Below, piece after piece: positions 42,487-52,544 of a stretch of 64,000 nt of DNA. The DNA comes from an uncultured Clostridia bacterium. GTDB taxonomy: Bacteria > Bacillota > Clostridia > Christensenellales > CAG-917. The notes under the pieces are model-generated. The model had not been told where the DNA came from. It saw nothing but the letters and a program-made list of their open reading frames with translations, and did no database searches. Within the stretch, counting starts at the first letter, position 1, and each line of letters opens with the position of its first letter. Both the position numbers and the translations under genes were made by a program. The DNA lies in assembly GCA_947581925.1 (NCBI GenBank), contig CANPWB010000001.1:83776-147775 (forward strand). The letters are read 5' to 3'.

Positions 42487-44925
42487 ATGGCAAAGCAGAG
42501 ACAAAAGGAAATAATCTACAATCAGACGGTGCTGGACACGGTGTTTGAAGAGGTCATGCACAATTCCATGATACCGTACTCCGAAAACGTCATTTTGGAC
42601 AGGGCTATACCGCGCGTAGAGGACGGGCTCAAACCCGTTCAGCGCAGGGTGCTGTACAGCATGCACGAGATGGGGCTCACTCCCGATAAGCCGCACAAGA
42701 AGTGCGCGCGCATAGTGGGCGACTGCCTCGGCAAGTATCACCCGCACGGCGACAGCTCCGTATACGGCGCGCTTGTCAGAATGGCGCAACCCTTTGCGAT
42801 GCGCATGACGTTGGTGGACGGACACGGCAACTTTGGCAGCGTGGACGGCGACGGCGCGGCGGCGATGAGGTATACCGAGGCGAGGATGAGCGCGCTCGCG
42901 CTCGAGCTTTTGCGCGATATCGACAAGGAGACGGTGGTATGGCAGCCAAACTTCGACGACAGCCTCGAGGAGCCTAATACGCTGCCCGGGCGTTTCCCCA
43001 ACCTGCTTGTCAACGGCGCGAACGGTATAGCGGTCGGACTTGCTACGAATATTCCCACGCACAACATGGGGGAGTGCATAGACGCGGTAATTGCGCGCAT
43101 TGACGATCCGAACATCACTACGGCGGAGCTTTTGAAGGTTTTCCACGGTCCCGATTTCCCGACGGGCGGATTCGTCATCCCGATAGACAGCCTCGAGGAG
43201 ATTTACGGCACGGGCAAGGGGCGCATCAAGATACGCTCCCGCCTGCACATAGAAAACGACGACAACGGCAAAAAGAATATAGTCATCACCGAAATGCCCT
43301 ATCAAGTGTCCAAATCCGAACTGCTTGCGAGGATAGCCGACCTCAAAGAGGCGAATAAAGAACTGCTTGCAGGCATAAGCGAGATAGTGGACGAGTCGGA
43401 CAAGATGGGCATGCGCGCCGTCATCAAGTGCAAGCGCGACGCAGACGTCAACAAGATAATAGATTTTCTCTTCAAAAAGACGAACCTCGAGATAGGCTAC
43501 TCCGTGAATATGGTCGCCATCGCAAACGGCAAGCCCGAGCAGCTGAGTTTGAAGGCGTACCTCGACTATTATGTGGAGTATCAGCGCACCGTCATTGTCA
43601 AGCGCACGACGTACGATCTTAAGGCGGCGAAGGCGAGGGCGGAGATCGTCGAAGGCTTGCTTGTTGCGATACGCAACATAGACGAAGTGATAAAGATAAT
43701 CAAGGAGTCCGAGACGACGGCGAAGGCGAAAGATACCCTCCGCGCGCGGTTCGGGCTCAGCGACGCGCAAGCGCAAGCCATACTCGATATGCGCCTCAAA
43801 AACCTCGCCAGGCTGGAAGTCGGAAAGCTCGAGGACGAACTTGCCGAGCTCAAGCGCAAGATCGCGCTGTACGAGAGCATACTTTCATCAAAGCGGAAAC
43901 AGCTCGAGATAGTCAAAGAGGAGTTGTCCAAGATAAAGAAGGAGCAGTCCTCGCCGCGTATGACCGTGATCATGGACGGCGACGAGGAAGAGAACTTCAC
44001 CGCGCCCGACGAGGCGCAAGCGATAGCGTACCGCGACGGCGTAATCACCCTCAACTGCGACGGACAGCTGAGATTTATGTCCCAAAAGAGCTATTCTATC
44101 GCAAGTAAGGATATGAGCGGACTTCCAAAGGACGCGTTGCCCGTACAGGCGCTCTCCGTCAACAACAAGGGCACGCTTTATGCCTTCACAAATTTCGGCA
44201 CCCTCATCAAGCTGGACGTGGGCGCGCTGCCCGAAAAGAAATTCCGCGAAAAGCCATTCAAGGTAGGCGCGGTGGATCAGGATGTGCAGACGGGCGAGTT
44301 GGTCGTCAAGCTGCTCTTCTTCGAGGGCGCGCCCGAGGGCGAACTGCTGTTGTTCACGCGAATGGGCGTCGTCAAGAGAGTGGAGACGGGCGAATTCTCC
44401 TCTATGAGCAAGACGTACATTAAGGCGATAAACCTCGCGGACGGAGACGAGCTTATAGGCGCGGAGCTCGTCGATGACGAGCAGAATGTGCTTGAAGTCA
44501 CAAAGCAGGGACAGGTGCTCGCATACAAGGCGACGGAAGTCCCGCTGCAAGGGCGCGGCGCCGCGGGCGTCAAGGGCGTCAAGCTCAACGACGGCGACAG
44601 CGTGGCGTTCGGCGGACAGGCGTCGGACGAGGGAGAGATAATCGTCGTCACCTCCAAAGGCTATGCAAAACGCGTGATAAGCGCGCTTATCGACCCCATG
44701 TCGCGATATCTCAAGGGCATAAAGCTCGTGGAGCTTTCGGACGGGGCGGAAGTTTTCTACATCGGCACGGTCAAGATGCCGTACGACCTCGCGTACGTGG
44801 CGGGCGGGACAGTCGGCACCGTCAACACCGAGGCTATCAACATCGAGACGCGCACCACGAAGGGCAAGCCGCTCTTTAAGGGCATTTCGGGCGTGGAGCT
44901 TGTAGTGCCGCTCACGGAGCCGTAA
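42487..44925 (+). CDS. Type IIA DNA topoisomerase, A subunit (GyrA/ParC family)
   Basis: DNA-cleaving subunit, 812 residues. [31 protein letters not shown], helix-turn-helix [20 protein letters not shown], and catalytic Tyr129 in [10 protein letters not shown]. The C-terminal part (about 500-810) is a beta-pinwheel. The canonical GyrA box (QRRGGKG) is not present; at the matching place I see [12 protein letters not shown], a weak version, which leaves the supercoiling ability open. In the quinolone-determining region the residue equal to E. coli GyrA Asp87 is Gly94 (codon 42766-42768), whereas Ser83 is kept (Ser90). Co-transcribed with the B subunit. Confidence 0.9.
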   Translation: MAKQRQKEIIYNQTVLDTVFEEVMHNSMIPYSENVILDRAIPRVEDGLKPVQRRVLYSMHEMGLTPDKPHKKCARIVGDCLGKYHPHGDSSVYGALVRMAQPFAMRMTLVDGHGNFGSVDGDGAAAMRYTEARMSALALELLRDIDKETVVWQPNFDDSLEEPNTLPGRFPNLLVNGANGIAVGLATNIPTHNMGECIDAVIARIDDPNITTAELLKVFHGPDFPTGGFVIPIDSLEEIYGTGKGRIKIRSRLHIENDDNGKKNIVITEMPYQVSKSELLARIADLKEANKELLAGISEIVDESDKMGMRAVIKCKRDADVNKIIDFLFKKTNLEIGYSVNMVAIANGKPEQLSLKAYLDYYVEYQRTVIVKRTTYDLKAAKARAEIVEGLLVAIRNIDEVIKIIKESETTAKAKDTLRARFGLSDAQAQAILDMRLKNLARLEVGKLEDELAELKRKIALYESILSSKRKQLEIVKEELSKIKKEQSSPRMTVIMDGDEEENFTAPDEAQAIAYRDGVITLNCDGQLRFMSQKSYSIASKDMSGLPKDALPVQALSVNNKGTLYAFTNFGTLIKLDVGALPEKKFREKPFKVGAVDQDVQTGELVVKLLFFEGAPEGELLLFTRMGVVKRVETGEFSSMSKTYIKAINLADGDELIGAELVDDEQNVLEVTKQGQVLAYKATEVPLQGRGAAGVKGVKLNDGDSVAFGGQASDEGEIIVVTSKGYAKRVISALIDPMSRYLKGIKLVELSDGAEVFYIGTVKMPYDLAYVAGGTVGTVNTEAINIETRTTKGKPLFKGISGVELVVPLTEP

Positions 44926-45033
44926 TGAGAAATCCTGCGACGGGCGCAAGCGAGAAGAATTGCGCGACGCAGGCGGACAACAAAATAAGACACAAAAAAA
45001 TACACATCATTTTCATAAAGAGGACGACAAATT

Positions 45034-46521
45034 ATGCACAAAATAGGCTTTGACAGCGAAATGTACATGCAAAAGCAATCCGAGCATATCCTCGAGAGGA
45101 TAAGCCACTTCGACAAGCTGTATCTCGAGTTTGGCGGAAAACTTTTCGACGATCTGCATGCCTCCCGCGTGCTCCCGGGCTTTGACAAGGCGGCAAAGAT
45201 AAAACTTTTGCAAAAGCTCAGGGATAAGGCGGAGCTCATCATCTGCGTGAACGCGGGCGCGATAGAGCGCAACAAGATACGCGCGGACTACGGCATCACC
45301 TACGGCAGCGAGGTGGAGCGCATGATAGACAACATCTCGGGCATGGGCATATACATCAACTGCGTCGTCATCACCATGTTCACGGATCAGCAGGGCGCGA
45401 TCGCCTTCAAAAACAAACTTGAAAACCGCGGAGTGAAGGTGTACATACACCGTCCCACAAAGGGATATCCGCACGAAATAGACACAATAGTTTCGGACGA
45501 GGGCTACGGCGCGAATCCGTACATCGAGACGTCGAGGCCTCTCGTCGTGCTCACCGCGCCCGGACCGGGCAGCGGAAAGCTCGCTACCTGCCTTAGCCAG
45601 CTCTATCACGAGCACAAGAGGGGAGTAGAGGCGGGATATGCAAAATTCGAGACCTTCCCCATCTGGAACCTGCCACTCAATCATCCCGTAAACGTCGCGT
45701 ATGAGGCGGCTACGGCGGACCTCAAGGACGTCAACAAAGTGGACAACTTCCACCTCGAGGCGTACGGCAAGATCACCGTCAACTACAACAGGGACATCGA
45801 GGTTTTCCCCGTCGTGAGCAGCATACTCTCAAAGATCACGGGCAAGGAGTGCATATATAAGTCGCCCACAGATATGGGCGTCAACATGGCGGGATACTGC
45901 ATAATCGACGACGAGGCTTGCAAAGAGGCGTCAAAGCAGGAAGTGTTGCGCAGATATTATAAGGCGCTTTGCGATTTTAAACTCGGTGCGGCAAGCGCGG
46001 ACACCGTGAGCAGATTGGAGTTTTTGCTCTCCAAGCTCGGGATAAGTCCCCTCGACAGACCCGTCGTAGACGCGGCGGCGAAGAAGAGTGAAAAAGCGGG
46101 CGGGGCGGGCGCGATCGCGCTCGAGCTGCCAAACGGCAAGATAGTCACGGGCAAAAACAGCGATCGTATGAGCGCGGCGGCGGCGTGCATATTCAACTCC
46201 GTCAAGGAGCTTGCGGGCATGCCCGACAGGCAAAAGCTCATCTCGCCGTATGTCATAGGCCCCATACTCGATCTGAAAACAAAGATATTGAAGGAAAATT
46301 CAAACAAGCTGACGCTTGAAGAGGCGTTGCTCGCGCTGTCCATATGCGCGGCGACGGACGCGAGCGCTGCAAGCGCGATAGAACAGCTCGCATATCTTCA
46401 AGGTTGCGAGGCGCACTCCACGCATATACTCTCCAAAGCGGATGAAAATCCACTGAGAAAACTTGGCGTGAACCTCTCCTGCACCCCCGAGTTTTTGAGC
46501 GACAACCTGTTTTTGGATTGA
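45034..46521 (+). CDS. DUF1846 family protein
   Basis: 495-residue protein of the DUF1846 (UPF0371) family, widespread in Bacillota, biochemical role uncertain to me. The N-terminus is close to the family consensus (KIGFDSEMYMQKQSEHILERI, LYLEFGGKLFDDLHASRVLPGF). An ATP/nucleotide-like loop TAPGPGSGKLATCLSQLYHE lies near residue 172. Site AAAGAGGACGACAA precedes the ATG. Flanked by the topoisomerase pair (108-bp gap) and pepF. Confidence 0.88.
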   Translation: MHKIGFDSEMYMQKQSEHILERISHFDKLYLEFGGKLFDDLHASRVLPGFDKAAKIKLLQKLRDKAELIICVNAGAIERNKIRADYGITYGSEVERMIDNISGMGIYINCVVITMFTDQQGAIAFKNKLENRGVKVYIHRPTKGYPHEIDTIVSDEGYGANPYIETSRPLVVLTAPGPGSGKLATCLSQLYHEHKRGVEAGYAKFETFPIWNLPLNHPVNVAYEAATADLKDVNKVDNFHLEAYGKITVNYNRDIEVFPVVSSILSKITGKECIYKSPTDMGVNMAGYCIIDDEACKEASKQEVLRRYYKALCDFKLGAASADTVSRLEFLLSKLGISPLDRPVVDAAAKKSEKAGGAGAIALELPNGKIVTGKNSDRMSAAAACIFNSVKELAGMPDRQKLISPYVIGPILDLKTKILKENSNKLTLEEALLALSICAATDASAASAIEQLAYLQGCEAHSTHILSKADENPLRKLGVNLSCTPEFLSDNLFLD

Positions 46522-46603
46522 TAGGGCGCAAACCGTTTTTAAATGAAACGATAAAGCGATATGCTTTGAAATGATAAAAAAGAAATAATAAGGAGGTCAC
46601 AAT

Positions 46604-48385
46604 ATGACTGAACGCGACAAAATAGATGAAAAATTCAAGTGGCGCCTCGAAGAGATCTTCAAGGACGACTCCGAGTGGGAAGAACTGTTTTTCAAATGCG
46701 ACGAGAGGCTCCCGCACATAGCCGAGTATAAGGGCGCTTTGAAGGACAGGGACAATCTTTTCGATTGCTTGGAGTTTAGCACGCGTCTGTCCCACGACAT
46801 AGGCAGGCTGTATCAGTACGCGAAACTCCATCTCGACCTCGACACGCGAGAGGGCAAGTATCAAGGCATGACGAACAGGGCGGAAATGCTTATCGTGAGG
46901 TATTCGAGCCTTGCGTCCTTCGTGGATCCCGAGGTGTCCGCACTGCCCATTGAGGAGCTCGAGGCGCTGTCCAAGTCGCCGAAATTTGCCAATTATGACG
47001 TGTATTTCAAAAATCTGATACGCAACAAGGACATAATACTTTCCGAAAAAGAGGAGAAGATCTTGGGCGAAGTCGGGCTGTTCGCGGGGACGAACGACGA
47101 CGTGTTCACGATGTTCGACAACGCGGACATAAAGTTCAAACCCGTAGTGGACGAGCAGGGCGTAAAGCATGAGATGAGCCACGGCGCGTATGCCGTACTC
47201 TCCCAAAATCCCTCGCAAAAAGTGCGCAAAAAGGCGTTTGAGAGCATGTTCACGGCGTACAAGGACCACATCAACATGCTCGCGGCAAACTATGCGGGCA
47301 ACGTCAAAAAGGATTGGTTTTTCGCGAAGGTCAAGGGGTTCAAAAGCTCACTCGATTATGCGATGTATCTTGAAAACGTGCCGCCCACCTGCTATAAAAA
47401 ATTGCTCGGCGCAGTAGACGAGGGACTTAAACCGCTGCACAGATATATCGCGCTGAGAAAGAAGGCGCTCGGCGTGAGCACGCTGAATATGTACGACCTG
47501 TATGTGCCCATCGTGCCCGAACAGGAGCTGTCCATGCCCTACGAAGAGGCGAAAGAGCTTGTCAAAAAGGCGCTTGCCGTCATGGGCGAGGAGTACGGAA
47601 AGGTGCTCGCGAGCGCGTTTGAAAACAATTGGATAGACGTATACGAGACGAAGGGCAAGCAGTCGGGCGCGTATTCGTGGGGGATGTACGGGGTGCATCC
47701 GTTCGTGCTGCTCAACTATGTCCCGACGGTGCACGACGTTTTCACGATAGCGCACGAGCTCGGACACTCCATGCACAGCTATTATTCAAACCTCGCACAG
47801 CCAGAACAGAAGGCGGGTTACGAGATCTTCTGCGCGGAGATAGCCTCCACCGTCAACGAGGTGCTGCTGCTCAAATATCTGCTCAAGAGCGCGGAGGGCG
47901 AGTTCAGAAAATATCTGCTCACCTACTATCTGGATATGTTCAGGATGACGCTTTTCAGACAGGCGCAGTTCAGCGAGTTCGAAGTCGCGGCGCACAGCCT
48001 CGTCGAAAGAGGGGAGCCCATCACCGCGGAGGCGCTGAGCGACATCTATTATGACCTCAACAAGAAATATTACGGAAGGTCGATGAAGCACAACGACCTC
48101 ATCCGCTACGAGTGGTCGAGGATACCGCACTTCTACAACAGTTTCTATGTGTACAAGTATGCGACGGGCATCACGACGGCGGTGTCCATTGCGAACAATC
48201 TGCTCGAGCAGGGTGCGCCCTATTTCGAGAAGTACAAAAAATTCCTCTCCGCGGGCGGAAGCATGCCTCCGCTCGACATCATCCGCCTTGCGGACGTAGA
48301 CCTCGAGAGCGACAAGCCCTATAAGCTCGCGATGAAGGAATTTGCGGACGCCCTAAAAGAGCTTGAGGAGACTTTTAAGCAATGA
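46604..48385 (+). CDS. pepF: Oligoendopeptidase F (M3 zinc metallopeptidase)
   Basis: Cytoplasmic peptidase cutting short peptides. 593 residues, standard. Zinc motif HELGHSMHSYY at about residue 384 with the downstream Glu in YEIFCAEIASTVNE; C-terminal substrate region YYGRSMKHNDLIRYEWSRIPHFYNSFYVYKYATGI fits the family. Very good site AAGGAGGTCACAAT. Overlaps the next lipoprotein gene by 4 bp. Confidence 0.96.
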   Translation: MTERDKIDEKFKWRLEEIFKDDSEWEELFFKCDERLPHIAEYKGALKDRDNLFDCLEFSTRLSHDIGRLYQYAKLHLDLDTREGKYQGMTNRAEMLIVRYSSLASFVDPEVSALPIEELEALSKSPKFANYDVYFKNLIRNKDIILSEKEEKILGEVGLFAGTNDDVFTMFDNADIKFKPVVDEQGVKHEMSHGAYAVLSQNPSQKVRKKAFESMFTAYKDHINMLAANYAGNVKKDWFFAKVKGFKSSLDYAMYLENVPPTCYKKLLGAVDEGLKPLHRYIALRKKALGVSTLNMYDLYVPIVPEQELSMPYEEAKELVKKALAVMGEEYGKVLASAFENNWIDVYETKGKQSGAYSWGMYGVHPFVLLNYVPTVHDVFTIAHELGHSMHSYYSNLAQPEQKAGYEIFCAEIASTVNEVLLLKYLLKSAEGEFRKYLLTYYLDMFRMTLFRQAQFSEFEVAAHSLVERGEPITAEALSDIYYDLNKKYYGRSMKHNDLIRYEWSRIPHFYNSFYVYKYATGITTAVSIANNLLEQGAPYFEKYKKFLSAGGSMPPLDIIRLADVDLESDKPYKLAMKEFADALKELEETFKQ

Positions 48386-49062
48386 CAAAGACGCGGCAAA
48401 AAGGCATAATTCGCGCGACAGGTGCGATTTTTGTCGCGCTCGTCTGCCTAATTATGCTGTTTTCGCTTGCGGCTTGCGACGAAAAAGAGGAAGCGTCAAG
48501 CGTCAGATACGGACTTTATCTTGCAGGCTGTACCTATGACGACGAGACGCTCACCGTCACCGCGCACGTGTCCATATCGGGTACGGCGGAGCAGAGGCTT
48601 GACGGTTTGACATTAGAGGGCGTGAGAGTATTTAAAGGCGAGGGGCTGTTTTACAACAGGACGAATATTACCGTCGCGCTCGACGTCCCCGCAATATACG
48701 ACGCCGTGAGCAAAAGAGGAGTGCTCGAGCGTACGGTGCGAGACGAGGACGGCGGCGAGAGCGTCAAAAAATATCAAAGCTTGCAAGTCGTGATGAGATA
48801 TGCTACGATATATAAGTCTATCGTGACAAACGGCACGAGACATCCGAGCGGGAGCGGCTATGTGGACATTTTGCCGCTCGACGGCGAGGGCGCGCAGGAG
48901 TTTGAAATATCCCAGCGCTCTCAGAACACCGCGAATTGGTATACCTTGCTCGTGGCGGCGGGCATAGCGCTGTTTGCCGCGCTCATGGGCGCATATCTCG
49001 CACATATGCACAAAAAAGAGAAGGCTTTGCCTCAAGAGGAGACCTATGCCGAAAAAGATTGA
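48382..49062 (+). CDS. Lipoprotein with C-terminal membrane helix, unknown function
   Basis: 226 residues. N-terminal signal with lipobox SLAAC (Cys about 33), an outer domain of about 150 residues with beta-rich pattern (YGLYLAGCTYDDETLTVTAHVSISG), then one membrane helix near residues 185-207 (WYTLLVAAGIALFAALMGAYLAHM) and a charged tail. A lipid anchor plus a C-terminal helix is an uncommon combination. Its last codons overlap the dnaB start by 17 bp in another frame, so translation of the two is coupled. I do not recognise the outer domain. Confidence 0.65.
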   Translation: MTKTRQKGIIRATGAIFVALVCLIMLFSLAACDEKEEASSVRYGLYLAGCTYDDETLTVTAHVSISGTAEQRLDGLTLEGVRVFKGEGLFYNRTNITVALDVPAIYDAVSKRGVLERTVRDEDGGESVKKYQSLQVVMRYATIYKSIVTNGTRHPSGSGYVDILPLDGEGAQEFEISQRSQNTANWYTLLVAAGIALFAALMGAYLAHMHKKEKALPQEETYAEKD

Positions 49063-50809
49063 AGAAAAGAAAGTCACGAGGGCTATGCCCGCAAATGTGG
49101 AAGCCGAACAGGCTGTGCTCGGCTCTATCCTCATTGACAACCGCGCCGCGGACGACCTCATCCCGCGACTCAGAGAGGATGACTTTTTCGTTGAAAAGCA
49201 TCGCACCATATTAGGCGCTATGCGCGGCTTGCACGAGAAAAGCAGCCCCATAGATACCGTGACCGTCGCGGACGCTTTGGAAGTGCAGGGCAAACTGGAC
49301 GAAGTCGGCTCCGTTGCCTATCTCAGCGAGCTTGCCGAGAGCGTACTCTCCTCCGCAAACGGCGGCTATTATGCCGATATGCTGCGCAGGGACGGGCTCA
49401 TCCGCAGGGTAATAAACGCGGGCAACGAGATCGTTAAAGCGGGCTACGGCTCCGAAGAAGGGCTGGACGCGCTCGCCGAGGCGGAGAGGCTTGTATATCA
49501 GATCTCCGACGAGAACTCAGAAAAGACGCTTGTCAAGGGCGAGACCGCGTTTGCCGAGGCTATGAACAGCATACAGGACGCGCAAATCGGCAACAGGCCC
49601 CAAAACATTGTAAATACGCAATTCGCGCAATTCGACAAGAGCACAAAGGGCTTGAAACCAGGCGAACTCATCATACTTGCCGCTCGCCCCGGCGTAGGCA
49701 AGACGGCGTTCGCGCTCAACGTCGCGGTCAACGTCGCGCTCAAGGGCAAGACGGTCGCGATATTCTCCATGGAGATGGACGCGCCCCTCATCGCAAAGCG
49801 TATGCTCGCCTATGAGTCCCGCGTCACTTTTGACGAGATGGACAGTTTGGGCGGTCTCAAAGGGGACGCGAGCGGCAGGCTTATGGCGGCGTTCAGGCGG
49901 TTGTCCGAGGCGAAGATATTCATTGACGATTATAGGCAGAATACTCCGGGCGACATACTCTCTAAGTGCCGCAGGTTAAAGCGCGAGCAGGGGCTTGACC
50001 TCGTCATAGTGGACTATCTGCAACTCATGAAGGGTGGGGCGTCCAAAGGCTACGAGTCGAGGCAGATAGAAGTCAGCGAGATGTCGCGCATGATGAAGAT
50101 ATACGCGGGCGAGCTAGGCGTGCCCATACTTACGCTTTGCCAGATGTCGCGCGGCGCCGTACAGCGCAAGGAGGAGCCGCAACTCTCCGATTTGAGAGAA
50201 TCAGGCTCCATAGAGCAGGACGCGGACGTCGTCATGTTTTTGCACAATCCCTCGAGCTACAACGACGCGCTGCCCGAAAACCAGATACAACTGCTCATAA
50301 GAAAGAACAGAAACGGCCCGCTCAGGGATATTTGGCTTGAGTGGGAGGGAGAGACCACGACGTTCAGAGAGTTCCCCGAGGGTGCGAATGTCGGCGGAGG
50401 TGGCGCTCCGCAATATCCGCAGACTCCGCAAAAACCAAGTGCGCCCGCACCTGCCAAGCAGACGGTTTCGAACGCGCCGCAAGGCGGAAGCGATGAAAAC
50501 GGCGCGTCTGCGCCCACGCCTCCTCCCGACGACAGCGTTGCCCCTCCCGATGAGTCCGACGCGCCTGCCGACGGCTATCCTGCATCCGAGGACGAAGAAG
50601 AGTACGTCGCGCCCGCAAAGAACGATGAGCCCGACGGAGGTTTCAAAGCTTTCGGCGATATGGAAGAAGGGTTGAGCGAAGTGCGCGAGGCTCCCGCGTT
50701 CGACGGCGATGAGTATGATGATTTTGTTGAGGAGGAGGACGAATATACGGATATGTTCGGCGACGAGGACGGCGACGGCTCAGACGACGGAGGACTGATC
50801 GGATATTGA
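49046..50809 (+). CDS. dnaB: Replicative DNA helicase with long acidic tail
   Basis: Hexameric helicase (DnaB/DnaC type) at the replication fork. Start chosen at 49046 with AAGAGGAGACCT before it. N-terminal domain (about 10-120: MPANVEAEQAVLGSILID), RecA-like core with Walker A ARPGVGKTA at about 212-220, Walker B VIVDYLQLM, and arginine finger region. The helicase core ends near residue 450 (WLEWEGETTTFRE). A further 130 or so residues follow: first Gly/Pro/Ala-rich, then highly acidic (DEEEYVAPAKNDE, FVEEEDEYTDMFGDEDGDG), ending LIGY. Most relatives stop near 440-470 residues. Works with the DnaI-like loader at 4037-4951. No intein. Confidence 0.95.
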   Translation: MPKKIEEKKVTRAMPANVEAEQAVLGSILIDNRAADDLIPRLREDDFFVEKHRTILGAMRGLHEKSSPIDTVTVADALEVQGKLDEVGSVAYLSELAESVLSSANGGYYADMLRRDGLIRRVINAGNEIVKAGYGSEEGLDALAEAERLVYQISDENSEKTLVKGETAFAEAMNSIQDAQIGNRPQNIVNTQFAQFDKSTKGLKPGELIILAARPGVGKTAFALNVAVNVALKGKTVAIFSMEMDAPLIAKRMLAYESRVTFDEMDSLGGLKGDASGRLMAAFRRLSEAKIFIDDYRQNTPGDILSKCRRLKREQGLDLVIVDYLQLMKGGASKGYESRQIEVSEMSRMMKIYAGELGVPILTLCQMSRGAVQRKEEPQLSDLRESGSIEQDADVVMFLHNPSSYNDALPENQIQLLIRKNRNGPLRDIWLEWEGETTTFREFPEGANVGGGGAPQYPQTPQKPSAPAPAKQTVSNAPQGGSDENGASAPTPPPDDSVAPPDESDAPADGYPASEDEEEYVAPAKNDEPDGGFKAFGDMEEGLSEVREAPAFDGDEYDDFVEEEDEYTDMFGDEDGDGSDDGGLIGY

Positions 50810-50977
50810 CGAAAAGCGGTTTGACCCGTGCAGAATGAAATTGACGAAAACGCGGGTTTATAAATCCAAAACACAAAGTTAAAGTCGCGATCTTGCGATT
50901 TGAAAACGATATTAAATCGGCGCTTTGGGGTGCGCCGCTTTTGCATATTATCGGCGTTTTGCTCATAAAATTTTTGT

Positions 50978-51229
50978 ATGTTTAAGGACGAGATATGGGA
51001 GAAGCTTGCCCCAGCGGGGGAGCTGTTTGCATTTTCCGTTTGTATGCTGTCAAGGGATAAGCTTGTTGTGAGCGGGGTCAAAAACGTGCTGTTTGCGGAC
51101 AGTACACGCGTCGCGCTCAAACTGCACGGAGAGACGCTGTCTATCGAGGGCGAGGAGTTGAAGATCGCGGAGATAGGCGGCGGAGACATCTTCATTACGG
51201 GACATATGGGAGGGCTGCATTTTGAATAG
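50978..51229 (+). CDS. yqfC: YqfC-family sporulation protein
   Basis: 83-residue YabP/YqfC-like protein, made in sporulation and found next to yqfD in most spore formers. Family pattern: an N-terminal helix, then strands ISRDKLVVSGVKNVLFADSTRVALKL and a C-terminal GGGDIFITGHMGGLHFE. Overlaps yqfD by 8 bp. The start has no strong ribosome-binding site; the region upstream back to dnaB (50810-50977) holds nothing else I can identify. Confidence 0.85.
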   Translation: MFKDEIWEKLAPAGELFAFSVCMLSRDKLVVSGVKNVLFADSTRVALKLHGETLSIEGEELKIAEIGGGDIFITGHMGGLHFE

Positions 51230-52526
51230 GGGGGCGAAAAACAAGAAGGAAACGTCCGAGAGCAAGTCGGGAGAGGGCGAAATAAAGCGGCAGGTGTTTT
51301 TCGACTCCGACTTTTACGAGCGCGAAAGCGCGGACAAAAAGGAAGAGAAAAAACAAAAAGCGGAGAGACCGCGCAAAAGAAGGGCGCGGAGGAAGAGGGG
51401 ACTGCCCGCGTTCGCGCTTAAATACGGCAAGGCGTCCCTGCTCGTAAAAGGCAGGGGCGGAGTGAGGGCGCTTGGCGCGATAGGCAAGATATGCCGCGTG
51501 AGCGACGTCGCCGTAAGCGAGGAAGGCGTCCGCTTTTTTGTGCCCGCAAAACTTTTGCCGCAAATCGTTGCGTTATTGGATAATCTATGTTATGATTATA
51601 AAATAATAGGATACTCGGGCGCTGCGCCCGCGCTCGCGAGGGTGCTTGCGCGCGTAGGGCTCATCGTCGGGATAGTTATATTTGCCGCGCTCATCGCAGC
51701 ATATCCCTCCCTGGTCACCCGCATAGACATTTCGGGCGTGGACGGCGCGCTGCCGGGCGCATTAAACGCCAAGGTAGAGCAAATACTATCATCGTTCGGC
51801 ATAGTGGAAGGAAAGTGGCTGCCCTCATTCGACGAGGACGCCGTAAGCAAGCGGCTCCTCGAGTTGGACGGCGTGGCGTTTGCGGGAGTCGAGAGGCACG
51901 GGACGCATGTGAACGTGCTTATAAAGCGGGAGCTTGCTCCCGACAGACTTTGGGAAATAGAGGGCTCCGCAATCACGGCAAATCGTCTTGCCACCGTCAC
52001 GCGCGTCATAGTCGAGGGCGGCACCGCGCAAGTGAAATACGGAGACGTGGTGCGCGAGGGCGATGTCATCATAGACGGCTACGTGCTTTTCGGCGAGGAC
52101 AAGTTGCCCGTCGAGGCAAAGGGCAGGGCGTACGGCAAAGTGCTGCTGAAGAGGGAAGTTTTCTTTGGAGACGTCGTGCTCAAAAAGAGCTACGGAGCGG
52201 TGAAACGCGTCTCTAAACTCGCCTTCTTCGGCAAAGTCCCAAAAGCGCCGAAAAGCCCGTACGAGTGTTACGAGCTTTGCGTGACGAAGTCGGAATTGGG
52301 GTTTTTTCTCCCCATAGAGACCTATACATATGAATTCCGCGAGCTCGCCGTCGTCGAGGCGGAGGAGACAAGGCCGGACGAACAGCTTGAGGCGGAGGTG
52401 TACTCTTCGCTCCTTGCCGAGATAGAGGAGCAAGCGGATATTGCCGCGGTGTACAGCGACGTCGCGCGCGTAGAGGGCGGCAGAAAAGTAAGCGTAACGA
52501 TAGAGGCGGAGGTGCTCATCACGTAA
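51222..52526 (+). CDS. yqfD: YqfD sporulation protein with charged N-terminal extension
   Basis: 434-residue membrane protein of the YqfD family, needed for sporulation in related species. The family core begins near residue 65 (LLVKGRGGVRALGAIGKICRVSDVAV); a membrane helix is at about 140-163 (LARVGLIVGIVIFAALIAAYPSLV), and then beta-rich outer domain with GVERHGTHVNVLIKRE. Before the core are about 65 residues rich in Lys, Arg and Glu that typical members lack. Start taken as the TTG at 51222 overlapping the yqfC stop (GAATAGGGGGG gives the site for neither strongly); no other start codon lies before the core. Confidence 0.85.
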   Translation: MNRGAKNKKETSESKSGEGEIKRQVFFDSDFYERESADKKEEKKQKAERPRKRRARRKRGLPAFALKYGKASLLVKGRGGVRALGAIGKICRVSDVAVSEEGVRFFVPAKLLPQIVALLDNLCYDYKIIGYSGAAPALARVLARVGLIVGIVIFAALIAAYPSLVTRIDISGVDGALPGALNAKVEQILSSFGIVEGKWLPSFDEDAVSKRLLELDGVAFAGVERHGTHVNVLIKRELAPDRLWEIEGSAITANRLATVTRVIVEGGTAQVKYGDVVREGDVIIDGYVLFGEDKLPVEAKGRAYGKVLLKREVFFGDVVLKKSYGAVKRVSKLAFFGKVPKAPKSPYECYELCVTKSELGFFLPIETYTYEFRELAVVEAEETRPDEQLEAEVYSSLLAEIEEQADIAAVYSDVARVEGGRKVSVTIEAEVLIT

Positions 52527-52544
52527 CTCCGCGGGAAGGAGTAA

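Noticed and set aside
40450..44925. Firm naming as gyrA/gyrB
   Set aside because: There is no canonical GyrA box and the B subunit has ParE-leaning segments; the second type IIA pair of the genome is not in the window, so only the family is named.
49046..50809. Intein in the DnaB helicase
   Set aside because: DnaB inteins are common, but the P-loop and other motifs are evenly spaced and the extra length is all at the C-terminus, without splicing motifs.
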